DNA of 40,375 nucleotides from Segatella salivae DSM 15606 (GTDB lineage Bacteria; Bacteroidota; Bacteroidia; Bacteroidales; Bacteroidaceae). The stretch lies in assembly GCF_000185845.1 (NCBI RefSeq), contig NZ_GL629647.1, positions 2,568,202 through 2,608,576 of the forward strand, read 5' to 3'. Shown here piece by piece: positions 32,508-40,359 of the stretch. Every line of letters begins with the position of its first letter. The first letter of the stretch is position 1. Under the pieces are notes generated by a model. The model did no database searches, was not told the DNA's origin, and was given only the letters and a program-made list of their open reading frames with translations. Position numbers and translations under genes: made by a program.

Positions 32508-34858
32508 TATTTATGTTTCAAGGTTTTGATAATGTCATCGACTAAGAATTCCACTTGAATATAGCCTCTTGTGCCGCATGTCGCCGGTACATTGAACATC
32601 GTGATTCCCGATCCTAAGGTATGAGGAACGTAGTTGAATAGGTTGTCAACGCCCAAGGTTACTTTTACTTTATTGCAGAAAGTCTGCACGACGGCTAAAT
32701 TACAAAGTACATATGTAGGCAATGTACAGCGGAAATAGGCATCGTAACTCTTGTGATGTTCGTCTACCCACACGCGGTCTTGCACATCAAATTGCTTCTG
32801 TCCCATGAGCGATGCACTGAGAATGCTTTTCAAACGATAGTTCTTTTGGTTGAGCGTATAGTCTAAACTGCCAGTTGCCGCATGTGGAGATGTGGTGTTT
32901 ACCTGTATGCCTTGCTGCTTACTTACATTCACATAGCTGTAGGTTCCATTAAGGGTAAAGCCTTTCGCGAAATGCCATTTGAGAATTGCTTCAATGCCCA
33001 ACATGCGCTGATTTCTTAGATTTGTATATTCAAAGTTATATTGCATGTCGTAAATATGCCATATACCTTCGATCTTCTTTCTGAAGAAGTTTCCGTATGC
33101 ATTCACGTTGATGAAGAAACGATCTGTGGTGTATTCTGTGCCGAATGAAATATAATGGTTCTTCTCCGGGCGTAATTCTTCGTTACCGCGGATTTGAAAC
33201 ATGCCTAAATGATCCCAGTTAAAGAATAGCTCTTTGATGCTCGGTGCACGGTAGCCCATGGAGTAATTGGCACGAAAAGCCCAGTGATTGTTGAGTGAAT
33301 ACTTGGCGGCAAGCTTCGGCATCCACATGAAACCAAAAGCTTTTGAGAAGTTTGTACGCACACCAGTTGATAGTAACCAATGTGTATTGGGTATCCATTC
33401 ATCTTGTAAGAAGTATTCAGTTTCGTGCAAAGCACGTGTTGTCATCTTGCGATTCACAAAGCGATCGCTCGTCAATTCATCGCTGGTATGCTCTATTCCG
33501 AAGATAAGACTGTGGTGATTGAAGTAATTACTCGTGACAGTCAGGCGTGGTTCGAGGATACAGCTCTTGTAAACCTTCTTGCGTTCATCAAGTCTTTCAT
33601 GCCTTTTGAAGCGATCATAAAAGTCTGCATGCATACTTAAGTGGACAGAAAACCAGTCTTTTACATCGTATTTTGCTTTGAATCCCGTCATAAAGTCACG
33701 GCTCTGTGTGAATGTCATGTCTTGAATCAAGTCATAGGAATTCATGAAAAACAATGTACCATAAGTCTCAATAGACAGGTTTTTGATAGGGTCGATATAG
33801 AATTTCTGTGCAATAGAAACGTGTTCCGTACCCTCGATACCCATTGGAGAGCGCTCAGCCACGCTGTTTAAAATAATGTCATGCGGTAAGAAAGGATTGG
33901 CTTCTTTCGTGTATACCTTTTTATCATGTTTGGATTGATACATATAAAAGGCATCACTTTCACTGTACCAAATGTCTGTCTGCGAAGTAATTTTCTTGTA
34001 TTTCATACCTGCAGACACCCATGCTTGTAGGTTTGGACGGTCGCTATTCTTCTCAAACATATAAAGAAAGTCATGCTTTGAAGGCTGTTTGTAATTACGT
34101 TGGTTCATCTGTCCCCAGCGAAAACCCGCTTGAATGTCTATCGGTTTCGTGGCTTTCTTGGAGATAAGGTTGATCACTGCACCTGAAGCACGACTTCCAT
34201 AGAGCGTACTGCTGGCACCTTTTACAATCTCTATGCGGTCTATTGCGTGCAGATTAAAACGCTCATAGTCAAGGTTTCCCGCCATTTCTCCCGTCATTCG
34301 TTCGCCATCTTGTAGGAAAAGCACGTGTCGAGCATCTAATCCTTGCATGGATATTTCATTGCCAAAGCCCACTTTCTGGATGTTCATACCGGGCGTTTCC
34401 TGTTGAAGTGCATGCTGAAGGTCGCTGTATCCGGCATCCACTAAAGCTTTTCCACCCAGCACTTGCGTAGTAACGGCCGACAGTTTTATAGGGCGTTCAG
34501 TGCGGGAACCTGTTACAACAACATCATTCAGGTGCATAACATCCTCCCGCATCACAATATTTATTGTAGTGTTCTGCGGCAGTTGTATATCTCCAGAGAC
34601 TGAAATATAGCCTACAGCTGTAGTCTGATAGTGGTAAGTACCTCGCCTTTCAATGTTGAAAACGGCTTTTCCTGTAGCATCGGTCACGGCATTAAATTCT
34701 GCTTTAGTGCTGTTTTTGGTTGTAAGCGAGATATAAACACCTACTAAAGGTTGCTGTGTTCCTTGTTCCTCTACTTTGAATTTTACTTGCTGCTGAGCCC
34801 ATAAAGTCATGAAGCTGAAGCAAAAAAGCAGCGTAAGGAATAGTTTTTTTCTTCTCAT
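32507..34858 (-). CDS. TonB-dependent outer-membrane receptor (HmuR-like)
   Basis: A 783-residue receptor with signal peptide (1-21, ending LWAQ), a carboxypeptidase-regulatory-like domain (about 22-105), then the plug (VVVTGSRTERPIKLSAVTTQ, IEIVKGASSTLYGSRASGAV) and a 22-strand barrel ending in the aromatic-terminated segment GYIQVEFLVDD. Coupling to HmuY points to haem or haemoprotein uptake. The haem-receptor motif (FRAP/NPNL) appears only loosely (YRAPSIKELFFNW). The start at 34858 (MRRKKLFLTLLF) is chosen for the signal peptide; the longer frame to 34909 adds a non-signal stretch across an inverted repeat. Confidence 0.92.
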   Translation of the reverse strand: MRRKKLFLTLLFCFSFMTLWAQQQVKFKVEEQGTQQPLVGVYISLTTKNSTKAEFNAVTDATGKAVFNIERRGTYHYQTTAVGYISVSGDIQLPQNTTINIVMREDVMHLNDVVVTGSRTERPIKLSAVTTQVLGGKALVDAGYSDLQHALQQETPGMNIQKVGFGNEISMQGLDARHVLFLQDGERMTGEMAGNLDYERFNLHAIDRIEIVKGASSTLYGSRASGAVINLISKKATKPIDIQAGFRWGQMNQRNYKQPSKHDFLYMFEKNSDRPNLQAWVSAGMKYKKITSQTDIWYSESDAFYMYQSKHDKKVYTKEANPFLPHDIILNSVAERSPMGIEGTEHVSIAQKFYIDPIKNLSIETYGTLFFMNSYDLIQDMTFTQSRDFMTGFKAKYDVKDWFSVHLSMHADFYDRFKRHERLDERKKVYKSCILEPRLTVTSNYFNHHSLIFGIEHTSDELTSDRFVNRKMTTRALHETEYFLQDEWIPNTHWLLSTGVRTNFSKAFGFMWMPKLAAKYSLNNHWAFRANYSMGYRAPSIKELFFNWDHLGMFQIRGNEELRPEKNHYISFGTEYTTDRFFINVNAYGNFFRKKIEGIWHIYDMQYNFEYTNLRNQRMLGIEAILKWHFAKGFTLNGTYSYVNVSKQQGIQVNTTSPHAATGSLDYTLNQKNYRLKSILSASLMGQKQFDVQDRVWVDEHHKSYDAYFRCTLPTYVLCNLAVVQTFCNKVKVTLGVDNLFNYVPHTLGSGITMFNVPATCGTRGYIQVEFLVDDIIKTLKHK

Positions 34859-34877
34859 GTGCACTTTTTCTATACAA

Positions 34878-34917
34878 AAAGAAATGTGGATAATACATGC
34901 ATTACCCACATTTCTTT
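34878..34917 (-). terminator. Intercistronic hairpin before the TonB receptor
   Basis: The stem AAAGAAATGTGG/CCACATTTCTTT, with inner pairs, is followed on the minus strand by TTTTTG. It lies 20 bp before the receptor start, so it could attenuate transcription into the receptor and HmuY genes. Confidence 0.6.
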
Positions 34918-34943
34918 CATGTCATTATGTAGAGATGTGGTTA

Positions 34944-35579
34944 CTACAGACCATGTTCCTCTTTGTATTTCTTCAAATCTTCTTCATATTTCTTAAAGTC
35001 TTCATCGTATGTTTTGATGCGATTTTTATCAATGGTTTGCAGGAAACACTCCGAACGCACATTCATCATGTTGTAGTTAACGATGAAGTTTATCTGATGA
35101 GTTTTCACGTTGAGATAACCATCAACCTTGGCGCCGCTACCCTTTGAAACAGCACCCGTACCCTTATCATCGGCAGAAACCACGCCATCAACTCCTTTAA
35201 ATTTCAACCATCCGTCACCACTGTACTCGTCTTTCTCCCATGAATTAAGTTGCATAAACTTGCACAAGCTGGTGAAAGTAATCTTTAGTGGCATATTGCC
35301 TACGGTGAAGTTAAGTAACTGCAAGCGTAAAGTTTTAGCATCCTCCCACGCAAATCTGAATTTTGTGGGGCAGCCTTCGGGCAACAAAGTCTTGTCATCG
35401 CCGTTGAGTGTAGCTTTTGTAGATAGAACAATGTCACCATCAAGAATCTGATGTGCAGTCTCAATGCTACTCTCATCTACAGGCCGTTCGTCAAGATTGT
35501 GGTCACTGCTGCACCCCATTAGGGTAAAGACGGCTATGAATAGGCCGCCCCACAATAGACATTTAAATTCTCTTTTCAT
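34944..35579 (-). CDS. Lipoprotein of the haem-type operon, unknown function
   Basis: A 211-residue lipoprotein: signal peptide with lipobox LMGCS (Cys at about residue 24). The body is beta-rich with a middle part (FAWEDAKTLRLQLLNFTVGNMPLKITF) and a Lys/Glu-rich helical C-terminus (EDFKKYEEDLKKYKEEHGL), the latter likely a coiled coil. Resemblance to calycin-like Bacteroidetes lipoproteins is loose (GYLNVKTHQINFIVNYN at the expected C-terminal strand position). It lies 7 bp from the calycin-like gene and 85 bp from the receptor. The start at 35579 (MKREFK) gives a proper signal peptide. Confidence 0.78.
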   Translation of the reverse strand: MKREFKCLLWGGLFIAVFTLMGCSSDHNLDERPVDESSIETAHQILDGDIVLSTKATLNGDDKTLLPEGCPTKFRFAWEDAKTLRLQLLNFTVGNMPLKITFTSLCKFMQLNSWEKDEYSGDGWLKFKGVDGVVSADDKGTGAVSKGSGAKVDGYLNVKTHQINFIVNYNMMNVRSECFLQTIDKNRIKTYDEDFKKYEEDLKKYKEEHGL

Positions 35580-35586
35580 ATCTTTA

Positions 35587-36036
35587 TTACTTCGTTCCAT
35601 CAAAAGTCACAGAAGCTGGGAACATTGGAAAAATGTCCCATCCCGCATAAGTTTCGATAACAAAATGTAATAACCCTCCTTGCAAACTTCCTGAAATATT
35701 ACGCAATTTGATTTTTTGTTTCATAAAAGCAGTCTTCAGAATCCCCGCTTCTCTATTTTTAGCTGTTGGAGAAATAGTGCCATTTATGATATACACGGGA
35801 ACATTGATAGAGATTGTTCCTGGCATTTTCCCTATTTTTTGGATTTCCCCTTGCAACAGATAAGTTCCATCTCCATTATCAGTCAATGAAAAAAACGTAT
35901 TGGCAACATCATTAAAATGCTTACCATTCATCGTTACATTTGACAGCGTTCCTACATAATTTTCAGCATTTGCAGAAGCAATAAAACCAAATAAACATGT
36001 AAAGATAATAAGTATTGAGAAAAATTTCTGTTTCAT
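35587..36036 (-). CDS. Calycin-like secreted protein
   Basis: A 149-residue exported protein (signal peptide 1-24, ending ANA). The mature protein is a single beta-barrel-like domain: YVGTLSNVTMNGKHF opens it, and strands LTDNGDGTYLLQGEI and ISINVPVYIINGTI follow. This is the pattern of the calycin_like family of Bacteroidetes, found beside HmuY/TonB receptor genes. A small hydrophobic ligand such as haem is possible. It lies 11 bp after the LRR lipoprotein and is cotranscribed. Confidence 0.72.
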   Translation of the reverse strand: MKQKFFSILIIFTCLFGFIASANAENYVGTLSNVTMNGKHFNDVANTFFSLTDNGDGTYLLQGEIQKIGKMPGTISINVPVYIINGTISPTAKNREAGILKTAFMKQKIKLRNISGSLQGGLLHFVIETYAGWDIFPMFPASVTFDGTK

Positions 36037-36047
36037 TTCCTTAGTCT

Positions 36048-37520
36048 TTATTTCTTAATTTGTGAGATATATTTTTCATGTGTCCAAAAAATCCCTCGTA
36101 TTTCAGGTTTGAACAAATCACCATACAAAAAGGCATCGTAATCAGAAAGGCGCTGTGGCGTGCGGTCTAAATAGAACTTCTTGATGAAACTTTTTGTTTC
36201 CTGTCGGTTGAAAACATCTTCAGTAATCACAAAAGTCGTATTCAAATCGGCATCTGGCACATAGCCTCCATAATCATACCAATGCTTCAAGGTTGTGGGA
36301 TAGGTTAATTTACAAGCAGGATTTAAGCGTCCTAACTCAATGGTACTTATACCTATAAAGTTCGAAAAATCAAGGGCTCTTAGCTTTGGAGCGACTAAGA
36401 CACCCAGATGCAAAGCATGTAAGTCTGTCTTATTAGGGAGCTTTAAATTTTCAACATCCGGACAGTCTATAATCTCTACAAAAGATCCTACCATGTCACT
36501 CATTTCTTTATCCTTGTCGCGTTGGCCAAACAGCGTACTTACTGAAAGGTCTATATCACGCAGACCATCAACTTTTCTCACAGCCATCTCGTACAAGTCA
36601 TGTGCATCTTGTGTGTTGATGATGGATGTCTTTACATTCTGTAGAAAGAGTTTCTGTAGCTTACTGCTCACATAAAAATAAGGCAATGGCAACTTTTCTT
36701 TGAGTATAATTCTGCAATCTATGCCCTCCCAAGATGGATTGGAAACAATATATTGCATCCCTTCGACTGAAGTTGGTTGTTGCGCTATCGTAGCTCCTAC
36801 AATCAAATAGAACGTTTTTGATTTGTCGGCTAAACTCAAATGCTTACTCAAGTCAACATGCTGTCCGTCAGAAGCCATAATTGATGGGAATGTTTCCTTG
36901 ATATATTTTAGAACAGCTACATCAGGTATGGTGCGCAATGTGTTATAAGGCTGTACCTTTCCGTGCTCATCGACCATCTTCATTTCAACCTTTCCACTCA
37001 CAATATCATTTTGGTTGTGACGATAGAAAGGTACTAAATCACGGCTGTTGAAACGTGCTGTGGCAGGTAACAAGAGCTTATTGATGGAATGTTGGGGCGT
37101 AACAGTTTCCTCTCCGTTCTCAGCCACATCCACTTTCACCAAATGATTGTAGTCATATATCTCATTACCTGTGAGGTCAATGGCCGTGATTTTCGCGGGA
37201 ATAGAATCGAAATCAAACGTTGGGCCATACCCATTATTGGCGAGTTTCAACTCGTGAAGATTGGGGAACACGTCAAGCCCGGTGAGGTCTTTCAACTTTG
37301 TTCCACTTAAATCAAGCGACTGGGTGTTTTGGGCTAAGTCGTTAAGTTCCAGTTGTCCCTTCTCATTAAAGGTAAACCCTTTCGCTTTCAAAACATTTAC
37401 TAACTCAGCATTTTGCAATGCCTGCGAACTAAAAGAGGGTGCATCGTTCTTGTCACTACAAGAGGACAAGGCCAATACACATAGTGCCACGAGGGACAAT
37501 AAAATTGATTTCTTTTTCAT
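36048..37520 (-). CDS. Leucine-rich-repeat lipoprotein, first gene of the haem-type operon
   Basis: This 490-residue lipoprotein has lipobox LALSSCS with Cys near residue 21. Residues about 50-110 contain leucine-rich repeats (SLDLSGTKLKDLTGLDVFPN, then LHELKLANNGY, AIDLTGNEIYDYNHL), and more degenerate repeats lie near 330-400 (LRALDFSNFIG). The rest is not recognised. The surface location and operon suggest ligand or host-protein binding that supports the receptor. The start at 37520 is taken from the signal peptide and the promoter 20 bp upstream; the longer frame to 37577 crosses that promoter. Confidence 0.82.
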   Translation of the reverse strand: MKKKSILLSLVALCVLALSSCSDKNDAPSFSSQALQNAELVNVLKAKGFTFNEKGQLELNDLAQNTQSLDLSGTKLKDLTGLDVFPNLHELKLANNGYGPTFDFDSIPAKITAIDLTGNEIYDYNHLVKVDVAENGEETVTPQHSINKLLLPATARFNSRDLVPFYRHNQNDIVSGKVEMKMVDEHGKVQPYNTLRTIPDVAVLKYIKETFPSIMASDGQHVDLSKHLSLADKSKTFYLIVGATIAQQPTSVEGMQYIVSNPSWEGIDCRIILKEKLPLPYFYVSSKLQKLFLQNVKTSIINTQDAHDLYEMAVRKVDGLRDIDLSVSTLFGQRDKDKEMSDMVGSFVEIIDCPDVENLKLPNKTDLHALHLGVLVAPKLRALDFSNFIGISTIELGRLNPACKLTYPTTLKHWYDYGGYVPDADLNTTFVITEDVFNRQETKSFIKKFYLDRTPQRLSDYDAFLYGDLFKPEIRGIFWTHEKYISQIKK

Positions 37521-37539
37521 GACTATAATTATATTGGTG

Positions 37540-37571
37540 CAAAGATAGAACTTAAAAATAGATAAAACAAT
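37540..37571 (-). promoter_or_regulatory. Promoter of the LRR/calycin/TonB/HmuY operon
   Basis: On the minus strand TTG (37571-37569) then TATCTTTG (37547-37540) with ~20 bp between, close to the start codon. It is divergent from the regulator promoter (37704-37734), with about 130 bp of AT-rich sequence between where an operator could lie. I see no clear Fur-like box. Confidence 0.65.
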
Positions 37572-37703
37572 ACCCATTTTTTAGGATTTTTTTATAAAAT
37601 AGAGTCCTATTTGACTATTCATTTCTGTAAACGTCCCCTCGTTTGAGTATAGGTTTTCCACCGATTATATATCTATACAGCCTTAAACAAATCGTATTTT
37701 CAT

Positions 37704-37734
37704 TTTGTTTATTTCTGTTTTTTCATTATTTTTG
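37704..37734 (+). promoter_or_regulatory. Promoter of the membrane-tethered regulator
   Basis: TTTG (37704-37707), a 19-bp spacer and TATTTTTG (37727-37734). An AAGGAG ribosome-binding site lies near 37778, which is unusual for this phylum, where Shine-Dalgarno sites are mostly absent. Confidence 0.72.
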
Positions 37735-37791
37735 CACAGAAGTAATCGTATTTTAAGCCGTGACAACAGGCTTTAAGAAGGAGAAGAACGT

Positions 37792-38526
37792 ATGAAAGCA
37801 TATCATTCTTTAGTTGTTTTTATCATTATTTTGGCTTGTGCAGCATTGTCGAGCATGCACAGTTATCGCAGTGCTGAACGTGAAATGGTGGCTGATATGA
37901 ATCAAGCATTGAGGCAAACATTGGCAGAGAAACACGATGAGGCTATCACTTTAGACACGATTCAGGCCTATCGCAGTTATCTTCGCATAGCTGCTTTGCG
38001 CAAAAACTCTATCGTTTGTTATGCCTTAGGGGATGAAGAGAACAGACTTTCTACCCAACCTATGCGCAGGAAAGGGATGAAAGCAGACATCGAGTTTCAG
38101 GGACTTGCCAATTGTTCGATGGCTTCTGTGTTTGCCTTCTCCGACCAGCGACTACCACTTTCGTTTTCTGCAGTGGCCTTGTTGTGGGCACTTTTCTCCA
38201 TTGGTTACTTCAAACGTCAGCACAAAGGCATGCAAGTCTATGGAAATTTAATGTTCTCTGAGGCCGAAAATCGCTTTTATACGCTGAGTCATCAAACGGT
38301 GAAACTCACTCCGATGCAACATGCTTTGCTTCTCATGTTCTTTCAAAACCCGCGCCATCAGCTTACGAAACAGCACATCTGCGAAGCCCTTTGGCCGAAG
38401 AAACCTGATGCAAGCGACACACTTTATACGCTTATCAAGCGCATCAAACCTGTGCTTGAAACCGAAGGAAGACTGAAAGTCACGTCGGAACGTGGGCGTG
38501 ATTATCGGCTCGAAATAATGAAGTAG
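37792..38526 (+). CDS. Membrane-tethered winged-helix transcription regulator
   Basis: A 244-residue protein with a first membrane helix at 7-22 and a periplasmic domain of about 100 residues with two cysteines (C76, C108). A second helix lies at 123-140, then a cytoplasmic OmpR/PhoB-type winged-helix domain at about 148-244 (VKLTPMQHALLLMFF, LTKQHICEALWPKKPDASDTL, YTLIKRIKPVL, VTSERGRDYRL). It reverses the ToxR/CadC order, with DNA binding at the C-terminus. No receiver or kinase is present, so it would act as a one-component sensor of the periplasm. It is divergent from the haem-type operon and is its most likely regulator, or acts on itself. Confidence 0.82.
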   Translation: MKAYHSLVVFIIILACAALSSMHSYRSAEREMVADMNQALRQTLAEKHDEAITLDTIQAYRSYLRIAALRKNSIVCYALGDEENRLSTQPMRRKGMKADIEFQGLANCSMASVFAFSDQRLPLSFSAVALLWALFSIGYFKRQHKGMQVYGNLMFSEAENRFYTLSHQTVKLTPMQHALLLMFFQNPRHQLTKQHICEALWPKKPDASDTLYTLIKRIKPVLETEGRLKVTSERGRDYRLEIMK

Positions 38527-38603
38527 GGGATAGGTTTATAACACTTCATTTCTGCTGAAACTGCCTTTGTCAGCCTGTTGTCAGACAAATGTCAGCCTTG
38601 TTT

Positions 38604-38646
38604 TTTGTGTTTTATGATGCATTTCGCCTAACTTTGCATCATAAAA
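38604..38646 (+). promoter_or_regulatory. Promoter embedded in a 12-bp inverted repeat
   Basis: TTTG (38604-38607), a 21-bp spacer and TAACTTTG (38629-38636). TTTTATGATGCA (38610-38621) and its exact complement TGCATCATAAAA (38635-38646) flank and overlap the -7 box, a position suited to a repressor or operator site. Confidence 0.6.
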
Positions 38647-38655
38647 TGCAAGCCA

Positions 38656-38937
38656 ATGGAAAAACAAATCTTGTTGATTGTAGACTTATTTTGCAGTTAT
38701 CGTGTTGCAAATTGGAGTTTTATATTGAGTTTTCTGCGTCCTTTTATGGCTCATTCAAAGGACTTTCATACACGTTTATGTAATGCTTTGATTCGTAAAG
38801 GCATGTGGGCTCGCAATGCCGATAATGGCAAGCTGCAGATGTTGAACATTGTATGGAGATGGCATCGGAGTATGAATTATTGTGCGATGGACGGGAAATT
38901 GCGGCATGAAAACAAACAAATGTGGATATTGAAATGA
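38656..38937 (+). CDS. Small hypothetical protein
   Basis: A 93-residue open frame beginning MEKQILLIVDLFCSYR, 20 bp after a full promoter, and overlapping the next gene by 4 bp (ATGA). I do not recognise it. It is rich in Trp, Arg, Met and Cys, with no signal peptide or membrane segment. The coupling to the following gene supports translation, but the odd composition leaves open that it is just the leader of that gene. Confidence 0.4.
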   Translation: MEKQILLIVDLFCSYRVANWSFILSFLRPFMAHSKDFHTRLCNALIRKGMWARNADNGKLQMLNIVWRWHRSMNYCAMDGKLRHENKQMWILK

Positions 38938-39488
38938 AGAAACTATTGCTTTTTATATTGTTGTTTGTCGCTGCTTGTTGTGGCGTTATGTTTCTCATTG
39001 TGCCCGATCGGCGTGCGCCACAACAACGATTTAAGGAGGGGATGGACTTCGAACAGTTTAGTGTTTACACAGACTCGGACTTTGGTTATCAGTTTGAATA
39101 TCCTTCGTTTTTACGCCAAGAATTTGTTGAAAGCTATGGATGCGGCCACGTGCAGTTTGGATATCATAGTGGCGTTGATATCGTTATGGAGTGCAAAGTG
39201 GTGCCCGAGAGTGTCTACACCTATCAAGAATGCAACTTTGTTAAACGCGGACGGCTACAAGATATGCCCGATATTGCGTTTGCTTCTCATTATATTCGGA
39301 AGGATAAACGTTGGTATGTTTTGACGCTGTTCTATCCCTTTGACTATCGTAAAGCTGTGGGGCGGATTCTTTACAAGATTCAACATTGGCAGGCTGCGCA
39401 AGCGAATGGTGGGTCGCTTCAGCGTATATTGCGCTTGAAAAGCAAACAAAAACATGGCGCAACGCACGAGAATCAGTGTGCGAGATGA
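38934..39488 (+). CDS. Membrane-anchored hypothetical protein
   Basis: A 184-residue protein with an N-terminal hydrophobic helix (residues 2-22; LLLFILLFVAACCGVMFLIV), then a soluble domain outside the membrane (FEQFSVYTDSDFGYQFEYPSF, then VDIVMECKVVPE, IAFASHYIRKDKRWYVLTLFYP). This pattern (exported, with a YPSFL segment and a YvLTlfYP strand) recurs in Bacteroidales hypothetical lipoproteins. The basic C-terminus (LRLKSKQKHG) may be unstructured. The start at 38934 (MKKLLLF) is preferred to the ATG 12 bp earlier. Confidence 0.7.
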   Translation: MKKLLLFILLFVAACCGVMFLIVPDRRAPQQRFKEGMDFEQFSVYTDSDFGYQFEYPSFLRQEFVESYGCGHVQFGYHSGVDIVMECKVVPESVYTYQECNFVKRGRLQDMPDIAFASHYIRKDKRWYVLTLFYPFDYRKAVGRILYKIQHWQAAQANGGSLQRILRLKSKQKHGATHENQCAR

Positions 39489-39569
39489 GAAAAGAAACAT
39501 CATTGTTATTTTTCGGTTGAATGAGGTTTCCTATCGTTCTGTTTTTCTAAAAAGCTTGAGAGATGATTT

Positions 39570-39679
39570 GATGTAAGTCACATGGGAAAGTAAAGTGCAT
39601 GATTTCATGCGGTAAAATGACGGAGATTGTGTCGTGAAATGAGGCATTTTGTGGGATGTTTTGATGCAGTTTGCAATTT
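39570..39679. repeat. 22-bp-pitch intergenic repeat array, locus E (5 units)
   Basis: Units start at 39570, 39592, 39614, 39636 and 39658. The clearest cores are AAAATGACGGAGATT (39614) and GAAATGAGGCATTTT (39636); the first two and the last are eroded. It lies in the 475-bp gap before ssrA; the remainder of the gap holds only the ssrA promoter. Confidence 0.7.
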
Positions 39680-39818
39680 GCTTTGCTGATGATGGTAAGG
39701 CGATGTGCAAAAGAGAATCACGAAAGATAGCGCATGTTCAATCAGGTTATGGCTGTTTATAATCCCCTTTCCTTTGCGATGCAGACAAAGCTTTTTAGGA
39801 TAAAATCTTTCGATTTAT

Positions 39819-39849
39819 TTTGTTTTTCTCTCAAAATCACTTACTTTTG
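39819..39849 (+). promoter_or_regulatory. ssrA: Promoter of ssrA
   Basis: TTTG (39819-39822), a 19-bp spacer and TACTTTTG (39842-39849), about 115 bp upstream of the mature RNA, leaving a 5' leader to be removed by RNase P. Confidence 0.7.
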
Positions 39850-39963
39850 CAGCAGAGTTTGTCTGTATGTGAGAATCATTCTCGTTCATTAAGGCGAGAA
39901 AATACTAACAGAAAAGACAAATCTTCGTAGTTGCCTGTTGTATATACTCAGGCAGTTTATCTC

Positions 39964-40359
39964 GGGGTTGACTGGATTTGACGGCGAGATGAAATGGTAC
40001 GTAAGCACGCGGAGCCTCGATTATTCGCTCCTAAATCAGAGTAGTCAAAAAATTAATTGGCGAAAACAATTACGCTCTCGCTGCCTAATCGAAGTATAGT
40101 AGATTACTGGCTTTATCGCGTTACAAGGTGATGCGACGAGACATCGCTCCAAGGATGTTGTTCCGAATCTAAGGGTTTAGCGGTGCAGGTAAATCGGAAA
40201 TAGCGCTTGAATGCCTCGTTTCATGCGTGAAACTTTAGAGGATAAGGTCATAGTTGGTGGTCCGGGTCTTGCTATGGCACGAAAAAGAAGGCCGGAATAA
40301 ACGTGTAGAAAGCGTATGGTTTCCTTGTGCGGACGTGGGTTCGAATCCCACCAGCTCCA
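39964..40359 (+). ncRNA. ssrA: Transfer-messenger RNA (tmRNA)
   Basis: It rescues stalled ribosomes and tags the unfinished protein. The 5' end GGGGTTGACTGGATTTGACGG pairs with the 3' acceptor CAGCTCC, and the T arm GTGGGTTCGAATCCCAC is present. The tag frame at 40059-40088 reads GENNYALAA then TAA, the Bacteroidales tag form. Pseudoknot-forming GC blocks lie between. CCA is not encoded. The window ends 16 bp after the gene. Confidence 0.97.
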
